Below are positions 40,114 to 47,894 of a DNA stretch of 64,000 nt, in pieces. Numbering within the stretch: the stretch's first letter is position 1; each line of letters starts with the position of its first letter. Origin of the DNA: Candidatus Falkowbacteria bacterium (GTDB lineage Bacteria; Patescibacteriota; Patescibacteriia; Patescibacteriales; Patescibacteriaceae). Location of the stretch: the NCBI GenBank assembly GCA_016699775.1, contig CP065010.1:310001-374000 (forward strand), written 5' to 3'. The notes under the pieces were generated by a model. The model saw nothing but the letters and a program-made list of their open reading frames with translations. It was not told the DNA's origin and ran no database searches. The position numbers and the translations under genes are program-made.

Positions 40114-40374
40114 ATGCAATACATGGACATATTAAAAGAAACATTTTCTAGAATAGAAAAAAGGATGGACGAAAGATTTGATAGGGTTGAAGAGCAGTTT
40201 GCTGAATTAAGAGATGAAATCAAGTATTTAAACACAAGAGTTGGTAGAATTGAGAAATATATGGTTCACAAGTCTCAGTTCAATAGCCTGCTGATTATTT
40301 TAGAGAAAAAAGAAGTAATCTCATCTTTTGATAAAAGTCATGTTCTGTTTAAGAATACTGATAGATTAGATTAA
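40114..40374 (+). CDS. Coiled-coil protein, copy 3, start codon changed
   Basis: Same family. From ATG 40114 it has 86 residues (MQYMDILKETFSRIEKRMDERFDRVEEQ, then the C-terminal MVHKSQFNSLLIILEKKEVI and FDKSHVLF). The frame is open further upstream, and residues matching copies 2 and 4 (KFITEEEF) are encoded before this ATG, behind an ATA at 40087 where the others have ATG. The gene is thus either starting at ATA, restarting at 40114, or silenced. Confidence 0.7.
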   Translation: MQYMDILKETFSRIEKRMDERFDRVEEQFAELRDEIKYLNTRVGRIEKYMVHKSQFNSLLIILEKKEVISSFDKSHVLFKNTDRLD

Positions 40375-40406
40375 TTTTTAGTTACAGTTTTTGCGTGCAA
40401 ATAACC

Positions 40407-40432
40407 CTCCTTAACTATTAATTTTTAAGGAG
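40407..40432 (+). promoter_or_regulatory. Start-site hairpin of coiled-coil copy 4
   Basis: CTCCTTAA (40407-40414) with TTAAGGAG (40425-40432), identical to copy 3; ATG follows at 40434. Confidence 0.65.
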
Positions 40433-40433
40433 T

Positions 40434-40712
40434 ATGAAATATATTACTGAAAAAGAATTTATGCAATATATGGACATATTAAAAGAAACATTTTCTAGAT
40501 TAGAACAAAGGATGGACGAAAGATTTGATAAAGTCGATGAAAGACTTGATAAGGTAGACGAACGCCTTAATTATCATCAAACCTGGCTTGAACGGATAGA
40601 AGGTAATATGGCGACTAAGGGTCAGTTAAACAGCCTCGCTATTATTTTAAAAGATAAAGAAGTGATTAATTCTTATGAGGTTGCTCATATTAAACAAACT
40701 GATTCAGTGTAG
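40434..40712 (+). CDS. Coiled-coil protein, copy 4
   Basis: A 92-residue member: MKYITEKEFMQYMDILKETF, near identical to copy 3 at the N-terminus, then heptads (RFDKVDERLDKVDERL) and a diverged C-terminal block (MATKGQLNSLAIILKDKEVI, YEVAHIKQ). The N-terminal identity with copy 3 and the identical hairpin point to recent duplication. Function unknown. Confidence 0.8.
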   Translation: MKYITEKEFMQYMDILKETFSRLEQRMDERFDKVDERLDKVDERLNYHQTWLERIEGNMATKGQLNSLAIILKDKEVINSYEVAHIKQTDSV

Positions 40713-40738
40713 TATTATATACTTGTAGTACAGCAAAT

Positions 40739-40767
40739 ATCCCTCCTTTTATTATTAAAAAAGGGAT
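40739..40767 (+). promoter_or_regulatory. Start-site hairpin of coiled-coil copy 5
   Basis: ATCCCT (40739-40744) pairs with AGGGAT (40762-40767), plus TTTT/AAAA inside. The sequence differs from the other copies on both arms but the pairing is kept; ATG follows directly at 40768. Confidence 0.6.
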
Positions 40768-40938
40768 ATGATATCAGAAAAAGAGTATTTAGAGTTATTG
40801 ATAATTATTACTGAGTCTTTTGATCACCTGGAGAGACGGATTGATGATCATTTCGCGTCATTGGAAACACGGATGCGATGTAATGAAATATGGATGAAAC
40901 GCATTGCCGAGATTATAGCTGAAAAAGACACACAATAA
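40768..40938 (+). CDS. Short coiled-coil protein, copy 5
   Basis: A 56-residue member: MISEKEYLELLIIITESFDHL, RRIDDHFASLETRM and a short end (WMKRIAEIIAEKDTQ). It lacks the conserved C-terminal FNSL...ILEKK block of the others, so it is either a truncated copy or a shorter form. The match to the family at the N-terminus and the preserved hairpin argue that it is still expressed. Confidence 0.65.
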   Translation: MISEKEYLELLIIITESFDHLERRIDDHFASLETRMRCNEIWMKRIAEIIAEKDTQ

Positions 40939-40969
40939 TATTCTTGGGATTATTGGTTGAGTACAGATT

Positions 40970-40998
40970 TTGGCAACATTTTAATTTTGTGGTATACT
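40970..40998 (+). promoter_or_regulatory. Promoter of the 41012 gene
   Basis: TTGGCA (40970-40975), 17 bases, TATACT (40993-40998); start near 41005, leaving a leader of about seven bases. Confidence 0.6.
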
Positions 40999-41011
40999 AT
41001 AGAAAAGTATT

Positions 41012-41944
41012 ATGCGATGTCCGAACTGCCAAAAAACAATCCTAGATAATATTAAGAAGTGTCCATATTGTGGACATGACACAACCAAGAAAACAAATAT
41101 TACTGATATGTTTGAAAATCCAGTAAACCCCATGGGGAATGTTCCAAGTAAGGGAGCCGTTCCATTAGCTGAACACCATGAAGCCGTTCAGACGGAAATT
41201 AAAAAACGTCATTGGCAGAGATGGTTTTTGTATGGATTAATTATTGTAATCTTTGTTGGCTTGATTGGGCTTATTGTAAAGATGAATAATGACACTATCA
41301 CATTATTGGCCTCTAGGGACACTTTTTCTAAAGATTTAGAGAAATCAAAGGCGGAGATTGAGGAAAAGAATAGGTTGGTTATGCAGGCCGAAGAAGCGTT
41401 AAAGAAGACTCAGGATGAATTAAATGTTAAAGCTGATCAATATAAAAAAGATATTGAAGTTCAGGCCGGGGCTGTTAAAGATTTGGAGCAATGCAAAATT
41501 GAATTAACAGCATCAGACGCAAATATTTATAATCTAATCTTAACCTTAGGGACTGGAATTTCTAAAAAAGATTTAGCCAGAATCCCTATCGCTGAAGCTA
41601 ATATCAGTACTGGTCTTGATACAGATCAAGATGGCTTATCTGATGATGTTGAGATCGCCGTTGGAACTGATAAAGAGAAAGCTGATACCGATGGAGATAC
41701 ATATACTGACCGAGATGAATTATTACGTAGTTTTGATCCATTAAAAGCTAATGCTTCAATGCCGATTGATATTAATTATAGTAATCAACAGAAAGGAAGA
41801 ATAATCATTGCCGTAGAAGGAAACAAAGAAGCGTGGTATGTTAACCCTGGTGATGGTAAACGTTACTTCCTGGGACATCCTGGAGATGCCTATAAAGCAA
41901 TGCGCAGTGTTGAGTATTGGACTAAGAGTTATAGTAAACAATAA
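41012..41944 (+). CDS. Zinc-ribbon membrane protein with calcium repeats
   Basis: Protein of 310 residues. Zinc ribbon at 1-24 (MRCPNCQKTILDNIKKCPYCG), membrane helix at 72-92 (WFLYGLIIVIFVGLIGLIV), coiled coil to about 170, then calcium-type repeats DTDQDGLSDDVEIAVGTD and DTDGDTYTDRDELL, and a C-terminal CPR module GRIIIAVEGNKEAWYVNP-GDGKRYFLG. The ribbon faces the cytoplasm and the module faces out. The C-terminal module is also present in the 58042 protein. Role unknown; it may link surface proteins to the cell. Confidence 0.8.
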   Translation: MRCPNCQKTILDNIKKCPYCGHDTTKKTNITDMFENPVNPMGNVPSKGAVPLAEHHEAVQTEIKKRHWQRWFLYGLIIVIFVGLIGLIVKMNNDTITLLASRDTFSKDLEKSKAEIEEKNRLVMQAEEALKKTQDELNVKADQYKKDIEVQAGAVKDLEQCKIELTASDANIYNLILTLGTGISKKDLARIPIAEANISTGLDTDQDGLSDDVEIAVGTDKEKADTDGDTYTDRDELLRSFDPLKANASMPIDINYSNQQKGRIIIAVEGNKEAWYVNPGDGKRYFLGHPGDAYKAMRSVEYWTKSYSKQ

Positions 41945-41957
41945 TTTAGGATAATAA

Positions 41958-41995
41958 AATAACACCCCGGCTCTGAGTCGGGGTGTTTTGTTATG
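41958..41995. terminator. Terminator between 41012 and 41997 genes
   Basis: AACACCCCG and CGGGGTGTT arms with TTTTGTT after; convergent genes share it. Confidence 0.85.
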
Positions 41996-41996
41996 G

Positions 41997-42719
41997 TTAT
42001 TTTTTCACCATTAAGCAAAAATGCTGGAATGGGAAAAAGTATGAACCATTTTTTGTATATTCATTTAAAATTTCTTTCAGTTCTTCTGAATGTGAAAGAA
42101 ATAAATTTTTTCGTTCAAGATTACCGTCACTCGCGACGAATGATAACGCTTCAATCATATCGTCTAATGTATCAGTTGTTACTTCAGTGACAACTTTATT
42201 TATTTGGAGATTGCCGAAACTTTTTAAGGTTTCCTCAATAATTGTATAGCAATCTTGGTATTTTTTCAGAGGATTTTCTCCAATCTTTGATAGAAGCGAG
42301 GTCCAGTCATCATCCTTTGCTCTAAATGTAATAATCAATAATATCGCGGAAGTCTTTAAAAGTTCCCAGCCTTTATTAATGAAATCAATTATGAGATTAG
42401 GTTTGTACGTGAGCGAATGTGACATAAGAACCATGTCAAATGACTCATCGATATCCAACGGGAAATCTCCATGCACTATCCTAAGATTAGCTGCTCTGAG
42501 TTTATTTACATACAGTGAATTTGATTCAACTCCCACGTAGTTGTCTACTTCTAAAGACAGAGGAATACTTAATCTTCCATCTCCAGGACCAACATCAAGT
42601 AAGGAAGAAATGTTGTGATCACAAATTTTTTCTTTTATAGCTTTGAGTAAGAGTAATTTTTCACTCGTATGACTCAGAAATTTTTCAAAATCTTTTTCGT
42701 ATTGCTGATTTTTTTTCAT
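41997..42719 (-). CDS. SAM-dependent methyltransferase
   Basis: Class I methyltransferase of 240 residues from ATG 42719 (MKKNQQYEKDFEKFLSHTSEK). Motif I is SLLDVGPGDGRLSIPLSLEV, then YVGVESNSLYVNKLRAANL, IVHGDFPLDIDESFDMVLMSHSL (motif IV region) and FINKGWELLKTSAILLIITF. It has no membrane part. The last 70 residues (EVTTDTLDDMIEALSFVA...) are specific to it. The substrate is unknown. A weak promoter TTGACT-17-TAAAGT lies upstream. Earlier starts add a Lys-rich stretch and are less likely. Confidence 0.85.
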   Translation of the reverse strand: MKKNQQYEKDFEKFLSHTSEKLLLLKAIKEKICDHNISSLLDVGPGDGRLSIPLSLEVDNYVGVESNSLYVNKLRAANLRIVHGDFPLDIDESFDMVLMSHSLTYKPNLIIDFINKGWELLKTSAILLIITFRAKDDDWTSLLSKIGENPLKKYQDCYTIIEETLKSFGNLQINKVVTEVTTDTLDDMIEALSFVASDGNLERKNLFLSHSEELKEILNEYTKNGSYFFPFQHFCLMVKK

Positions 42720-42968
42720 AGAACATTTTATTTTTTTATTTTGTATTCTGAAAACTTTAACAGTATTTGCTATGAAAGTCAACTTGAATATTTTTTTACT
42801 TTTTCTTGAACTTTTCTTGAATGTAATTTTGGTAATGTATATGAGTCAAGATGTGAATACATTTTGACCTATGATCAGACAATCTCAAGTTACTTTGTGA
42901 TGGTTCATTTGGAGGGGTGGACTATTGTAAAGCACTGAGATTGTCCGATTATAGATTAAAAAAAATGT

Positions 42969-43463
42969 ATGATTTTTCAAAAAAAGTATGTCTACTCCTT
43001 CCTGATTATTATTTTTCTTGGTGCATGCCTGACTATTGGTCTGAAATTTTGGAGATATGGGGTATACCTACCTTTTATTTGGGAAAAAATATATGCAGAA
43101 CCAAGCACTACTCCATTGGAAACCTTTGAAAAGTTTCAGCGGGCTCTGTCAGAAAATAATGATAATTATCTTTCATATATAACTAAAGACAAGAGAGATG
43201 GATATAAAAAAATGTTTTCTGATACTGAAATTAAAGACCGGTATCTTGAGCCACTCACTAATGTTCGTGAGGAATATATTATTGATTGTGAGAATAGTTT
43301 AACCTGCGAACGGATCGCAGTATATTCCTATGACTATGTAAGTAATGAGCCATATTGGGAGGAAGTTTCGGGAGAACGTTTTTTAGTCCCTTCCGGTACG
43401 CAAAAGTTGGAAATACGTTTTGTTGAAGTGAAGAAAGGGTATTGGCAAATTAATGAATTTTAA
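42969..43463 (+). CDS. Membrane-anchored hypothetical protein
   Basis: Protein of 164 residues with an N-terminal helix (YVYSFLIIIFLGACLTIGLKF) and an outer domain: TPLETFEKFQRALSENNDNYLSYITKDKRDGYKKMF, then beta-rich segments ending KLEIRFVEVKKGYWQINEF. The shape resembles NTF2-like or DUF4878-type lipoprotein domains (helix, then curved sheet), but the match is weak. The next gene starts nine bases after its stop, so the two are likely one transcript. Confidence 0.65.
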   Translation: MIFQKKYVYSFLIIIFLGACLTIGLKFWRYGVYLPFIWEKIYAEPSTTPLETFEKFQRALSENNDNYLSYITKDKRDGYKKMFSDTEIKDRYLEPLTNVREEYIIDCENSLTCERIAVYSYDYVSNEPYWEEVSGERFLVPSGTQKLEIRFVEVKKGYWQINEF

Positions 43464-43472
43464 ATAAAAACT

Positions 43473-46400
43473 ATGAAAAAACAAAGGAGGGTCTGGTTTT
43501 TATTGCTTCTGTTCTTTTTATTCCCTCTAAATCAAATACAAGCTTTTGATACCTATGTTATTCATCCAAAATTAGCCGGGGTTATTGCTTCATTATTTAA
43601 TGAACAATATCCTGAGTATGCATTAAAAGAAAATGAAATAGACTGGCTGGCCCAAGGTACAATTGAGGAAGATGAACCAATAACCAGAGCTTTCAATCAT
43701 TTTTATAATCCCTTAAATAGACAAGGTTTAAAAATTGCTGGAATACAAATGGGTTTACCGTCGCCGGAGTGGACATTTAACACAGCCAAGCAAAGATCAA
43801 CCGAAGGAGGGGATTGTTCTTGGCAAACAGCCATCAATGCTTATAAAAATAATGATATCGCCAAGGGCATACGATGTTTAGGCCACACCCTTCATTTATT
43901 AGAAGATGTTGGTGTGCCGGCGCATACTAGAAATGATCAACATGCCTTTGGAGACCCCTTTGAAGAATGGGGGAAATATAGCAATCCAGCAGTTATTACC
44001 GAGTCTAATGGTTTTGTCTCAAACTGTAAGAAGGCAGATGATTGTATTATTGAGCTGGCGACGTGGGTAAATAGTAATTTTCTCAGTAAGGACACAATCA
44101 ATAGTAAAAATTTCCCTTCTCCAATGAATAGGGCTATTCGTGAAGACTTATATTTAATGGATAGTTCACGTAAATTAGCAGCCTATAATCCAAAGAACAA
44201 ATCATATTATCTTTCCCAGGAAATTCAATATGAGTATTGGCAAGAAATTTCACCAAAAATTATTGCCTATGGTTTACGTTTACTGGAAATTTTTTATAGA
44301 GAAGTTGGTGTGCTTAAACAAAATACAGTCATTGAAAAAAATAATCCTTTACCAATACCATCAAGCGAGGTCATCCCTCAAGTAAATCAATCAGGAGTTC
44401 CCTTGCAGGTAACAACTTCATCAAATGCAAAGGCAAATACTCCACGAACACCATCAGTTCCTGTGATTCCTAAAGTTTCTGTTGAAAGTCCAAAAAAACA
44501 AATTGTACCAATTCCTGTGCCAGTTATTCCTAGCCAAACACCTAGTTTACCAAATCAACCACCAGTTCAAAATTCTTCAAAAGTCCCGGATACGTATATT
44601 TTAACTCGTCCAGCCTCAAGCACTAATCAGACTACAGCTACTTTTATTTTTTCTTCTGATATTCCGGAAGCTAGTTTTGAATGTAGTGGTAATGGCCGAA
44701 ATTGGCAAAGTTGTTCATCAAATCACCAGATAACAAATTTATCTGAAGGCAAACATGATATTTATGTTCGTGCCATAACCCAGATTGGCTCTGATCAAAC
44801 GCCAATTCATTATAGCTGGACAGTTGATACAACTCCGCCTATAACAGCTCTTATCTCAGATGTTGGATATAATAAGCGATCAGCTACGTTTCGTTTTTAC
44901 TCCGAAATTGGTGCCCATTTTGAGTGTAAGCTTGATGATTCTGCCTGGGCAGAGTGTCTATCACCGAAACAATATACAGATTTGTCTGCTGGGAATCATT
45001 TTTTTCAAGTAAGGGCAAGTGATAAAGTTGGTAACAAAGAAGTAATTGCTTCAGGCCATACCTGGCAAATTGTTATTGATAAGCCAGATGCACCAATTAT
45101 TGTTTTTCCATCATCATCACCTTTCTATACAAATAGTTCTATTATAGAAATTAAAGCCACGACTGAAGAAAATACAAAACTATTAATTAATGGTAGTGAA
45201 GAAAATATTGAGAAACAGGACAATGTCTGGGTGAGTGAACAGTCATTATCTAATAATGACAACGTTTTTACATTAACTAGTCAAAATATATATGAAGAGA
45301 TCAGTGATGCTAATACTATTACCGTAATTAAAGATGCAATAACACCCTCAGCGATTATTGAAAATTTGTCTGAGAGTTATGATCAATTACAATTTACTGT
45401 GCAATGGCGTGGCTTTGATTCTAATAGTGATAATCTACGGTTTGATGTCCAGTCTCGGTTGGCTGAGGCTGATTGGCAAGTCTGGCAAGACATGACAACT
45501 GAATTGCAAGCTGAATTCATAACACCATATCTTGGTCCACCAATATCTTTTAGAGTTAGAGCTCGTGATCAAGCTGGTAATATTAGTGACTGGTCAGAAA
45601 TAGCTACAACAAGTTATTCTTTTAATCCAATTAGCCATGTCGTTATTAGCCAAGTTATAACTAATGGTCCACAAGGTAGTTTAGATGAATTTATTGAGTT
45701 ATATAATCCAAGTTCGGCGCATGTTAATCTGCAAGGCTATATCTTACAAAAAAAATCTCAGATTGGAATTTCTTGGCTTGATAGTACGGCCACACATTCT
45801 TTTGATGGTATAACTATTCCACCTTATGGGTATATCTTAGTTTCTGGGAGAGACTATAGTTACCAAACAATTTCTGACCTACGCATAACTAATGAGCTAG
45901 CGTTTGATGAAAATGGACATATTAGAATTATTAATTCAGCTGGTGAAGAGATTGATCGTTTGGGCTATGGCTCAGCAACTAACCCAGAAGGCTTAGCAGC
46001 CCCGTCCCCAAATCAATCAATTTCCTTACAACGAAAAGCATATTATTCATCAACAGCCCATAGTCTTCAGACTAACCCGCTTGAAGGTAATGGATATGAT
46101 TCTGATTATAATTTATTTGATTTTGTTCTGCAGAATATTGTGATCCCAAGAGCTTCACATAATCAAGCGCTGGTGTCAGGAAATGTGGAAGCAGGGTTAC
46201 TATATCTTTGGCATTTTGATGAGTGCAATGGGGCAACCTATGATAGTCTTAATCTCTCAACCACATATCAAACCTCTTCTTGGTCAGTGGGAAAGTATGG
46301 TTGTGGGATGTACCAAAGTTGGCAGACGGATCAAGAAATTAATTGGAATCTACCAACTTCAATTACTTCAGGCGAGCTAACACTATCATTTTATAGAAAA

Positions 46401-47375
46401 GAAATATTTAATGCCTCTGCTAGCACTATGTGGTTCTTAAATAGCCAGCGAACAGCTGGTATTGGCACAAAACTTTCTCCTCATGGCATTAATCCATTAT
46501 TTAACAACCAAGAAATTCTTTCCGGAATTTCACCACTACCTGTAGGCACCTGGCATCATTATTCAATTGTTTATAGTAATAATTACTTAGCAATTTATAT
46601 TGACGGTATCTTAAAGAAGAAAATCCTTGGAGATTATAGTTTAAATCAAATTTTAACCAATGTCGCTATTGATGAAGATAATCAACCCTATAAGTTTGAT
46701 GAAATTGCAGTTTGGAATCGGGCATTGAGTAGTGAAGAGATTATTGCTTCTTTGGGTAGGCAACTTTCACCTCATATGCTTAGGCCAGCGCAAACATCAG
46801 CTCAAACTGTTCACTATTGGAATTTTGATAATCAGGGGAATGCTATTGATTTGATTGGAGGAAGAGAAATAGTTAATCCCGAAATAATTCCTGGTCGCTT
46901 GGGAAATGGTTTGCATATCACCTGGCAACGACAACTGGCGAATACTTCCATTTCTACAATTACAAACAAAGATGTTTCTCTCTCATACTGGCGTAAACGT
47001 GGTTTAACGGGAAATGGCGGGGGAGCTGTAGCAATTTCTAACCAACAAACTGGACGTCATTTTGGAATGGGAGGCGGCTATGGGGAATCATACTATTATT
47101 TTAATGAGAGTGTTGATGGTTTAGGGTGCTATATTCCGGCTGATAATAATTGGCATCATATTGCTCTGGTCTATGATTCATATTTGTATCAATTACGGTA
47201 TTATATTGATGGGATATTACAAATAACACGTGAACAAGTTTGGCTTTGGGATAGCTTTAATTCTCTTGTAATCGGTGAACAACAGTATTCTTATATACTT
47301 GATGATCTAAAAATATGGGAAGGAGCTCTTACTAATCAACAAGTAGCTGAAGAAGCTAGTCTAGGTGAACTATAG
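43473..47375 (+). CDS. Large secreted phospholipase C-like protein with LTD and LamG domains
   Basis: Exported protein of 1300 residues. Signal peptide 1-25. Residues 30-285 look like a zinc-dependent phospholipase C/P1-nuclease fold: RAFNHFYNP, GDCSWQTAINAY, CLGHTLHLLEDVGVPAHTRND and DPFEEWGKYSN supply His and Asp ligands. A Pro-rich linker follows (about 290-375), then two Ig-like repeats (ATFIFSSDIPEASFECS; DKVGNKE), further beta domains, a lamin-tail domain (DEFIELYNPSSAHVNLQGY, PPYGYILVSG), and two LamG/concanavalin-like domains (GTWHHYSIVYSNNYLAIYID; NWHHIALVYDSYLYQLRYYID). It probably acts on lipids or host surfaces. Confidence 0.85.
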   Translation: MKKQRRVWFLLLLFFLFPLNQIQAFDTYVIHPKLAGVIASLFNEQYPEYALKENEIDWLAQGTIEEDEPITRAFNHFYNPLNRQGLKIAGIQMGLPSPEWTFNTAKQRSTEGGDCSWQTAINAYKNNDIAKGIRCLGHTLHLLEDVGVPAHTRNDQHAFGDPFEEWGKYSNPAVITESNGFVSNCKKADDCIIELATWVNSNFLSKDTINSKNFPSPMNRAIREDLYLMDSSRKLAAYNPKNKSYYLSQEIQYEYWQEISPKIIAYGLRLLEIFYREVGVLKQNTVIEKNNPLPIPSSEVIPQVNQSGVPLQVTTSSNAKANTPRTPSVPVIPKVSVESPKKQIVPIPVPVIPSQTPSLPNQPPVQNSSKVPDTYILTRPASSTNQTTATFIFSSDIPEASFECSGNGRNWQSCSSNHQITNLSEGKHDIYVRAITQIGSDQTPIHYSWTVDTTPPITALISDVGYNKRSATFRFYSEIGAHFECKLDDSAWAECLSPKQYTDLSAGNHFFQVRASDKVGNKEVIASGHTWQIVIDKPDAPIIVFPSSSPFYTNSSIIEIKATTEENTKLLINGSEENIEKQDNVWVSEQSLSNNDNVFTLTSQNIYEEISDANTITVIKDAITPSAIIENLSESYDQLQFTVQWRGFDSNSDNLRFDVQSRLAEADWQVWQDMTTELQAEFITPYLGPPISFRVRARDQAGNISDWSEIATTSYSFNPISHVVISQVITNGPQGSLDEFIELYNPSSAHVNLQGYILQKKSQIGISWLDSTATHSFDGITIPPYGYILVSGRDYSYQTISDLRITNELAFDENGHIRIINSAGEEIDRLGYGSATNPEGLAAPSPNQSISLQRKAYYSSTAHSLQTNPLEGNGYDSDYNLFDFVLQNIVIPRASHNQALVSGNVEAGLLYLWHFDECNGATYDSLNLSTTYQTSSWSVGKYGCGMYQSWQTDQEINWNLPTSITSGELTLSFYRKEIFNASASTMWFLNSQRTAGIGTKLSPHGINPLFNNQEILSGISPLPVGTWHHYSIVYSNNYLAIYIDGILKKKILGDYSLNQILTNVAIDEDNQPYKFDEIAVWNRALSSEEIIASLGRQLSPHMLRPAQTSAQTVHYWNFDNQGNAIDLIGGREIVNPEIIPGRLGNGLHITWQRQLANTSISTITNKDVSLSYWRKRGLTGNGGGAVAISNQQTGRHFGMGGGYGESYYYFNESVDGLGCYIPADNNWHHIALVYDSYLYQLRYYIDGILQITREQVWLWDSFNSLVIGEQQYSYILDDLKIWEGALTNQQVAEEASLGEL

Positions 47376-47476
47376 TAAAAAATAGCTAATATTAAATAAA
47401 ATATTACTATCTAAACTTGAAAAATAATTTGTAGCAAACCTTTGTTTTCTAGCTCTTGAGAAAAGCCTTGTATTTA

Positions 47477-47505
47477 TTGTAGTTTTTTTAAAGATAGGGT
47501 ATAAT
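47477..47505 (+). promoter_or_regulatory. HU gene promoter
   Basis: TTGTAG (47477-47482), 17 bases, TATAAT (47500-47505), about 50 bases before ATG 47556. Confidence 0.7.
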
Positions 47506-47555
47506 TATTAATAGATAAAGGCTTTTTGCCTCTTAATAATTTAACTTAGTCTCAT

Positions 47556-47828
47556 ATGACAAAGTCACAGTTCATGGAAGCCTTGTCTTCCAAATCAGGT
47601 ATGGCGAAGAAAGATGTCGTCAACCTAATGACCGTTTTAGCCGATATGGCTTATAGCGAAGTTAAGCGTAATGGCGAATTTGTTTTGCCTGGTTTCGGAA
47701 AGTTAGTAAAAATGAAGCGGGCAGCTCGTCAAGGACGTAACCCAGCTACTGGTGCAACAATCCAGATCCCAGCTAAGACAGTTGTTAAGTTCCGTCTTTC
47801 AAAAGCAGCTAAGGATGCAGTTCTCTAA
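47556..47828 (+). CDS. hup: HU-type DNA-binding protein
   Basis: Nucleoid protein of 90 residues. MTKSQFMEALSSKSGMAKKDV, GEFVLPGFGKLVKMKRAARQGRNPATGATIQIPAKTVVKFRLSKAAKDAVL: the beta-arm block GRNPATGATIQIPA is diagnostic. It bends DNA non-specifically, and many CPR genomes have several copies. It is a single gene with its own promoter and terminator. Codon use is biased as in highly expressed genes. Confidence 0.97.
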   Translation: MTKSQFMEALSSKSGMAKKDVVNLMTVLADMAYSEVKRNGEFVLPGFGKLVKMKRAARQGRNPATGATIQIPAKTVVKFRLSKAAKDAVL

Positions 47829-47839
47829 ACAAATAGTTT

Positions 47840-47880
47840 AAAAAATCGCCAGGTCATCTGACTGGGCGATTTTTGTTTTA
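47840..47880 (+). terminator. HU gene terminator
   Basis: AAATCGCC-AG.../CTGGGCGATTT arms with inner GTC-ATCT-GAC stem and TTTTGTTTT. Confidence 0.85.
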
Positions 47881-47894
47881 CGAGATAATGTAAA

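Noticed and set aside
42917..43129. A 70-residue frame overlapping the start of the 42969 gene
   Set aside because: Composition matches an out-of-frame reading of the membrane protein, which has a clear helix and continues to a coupled gene.
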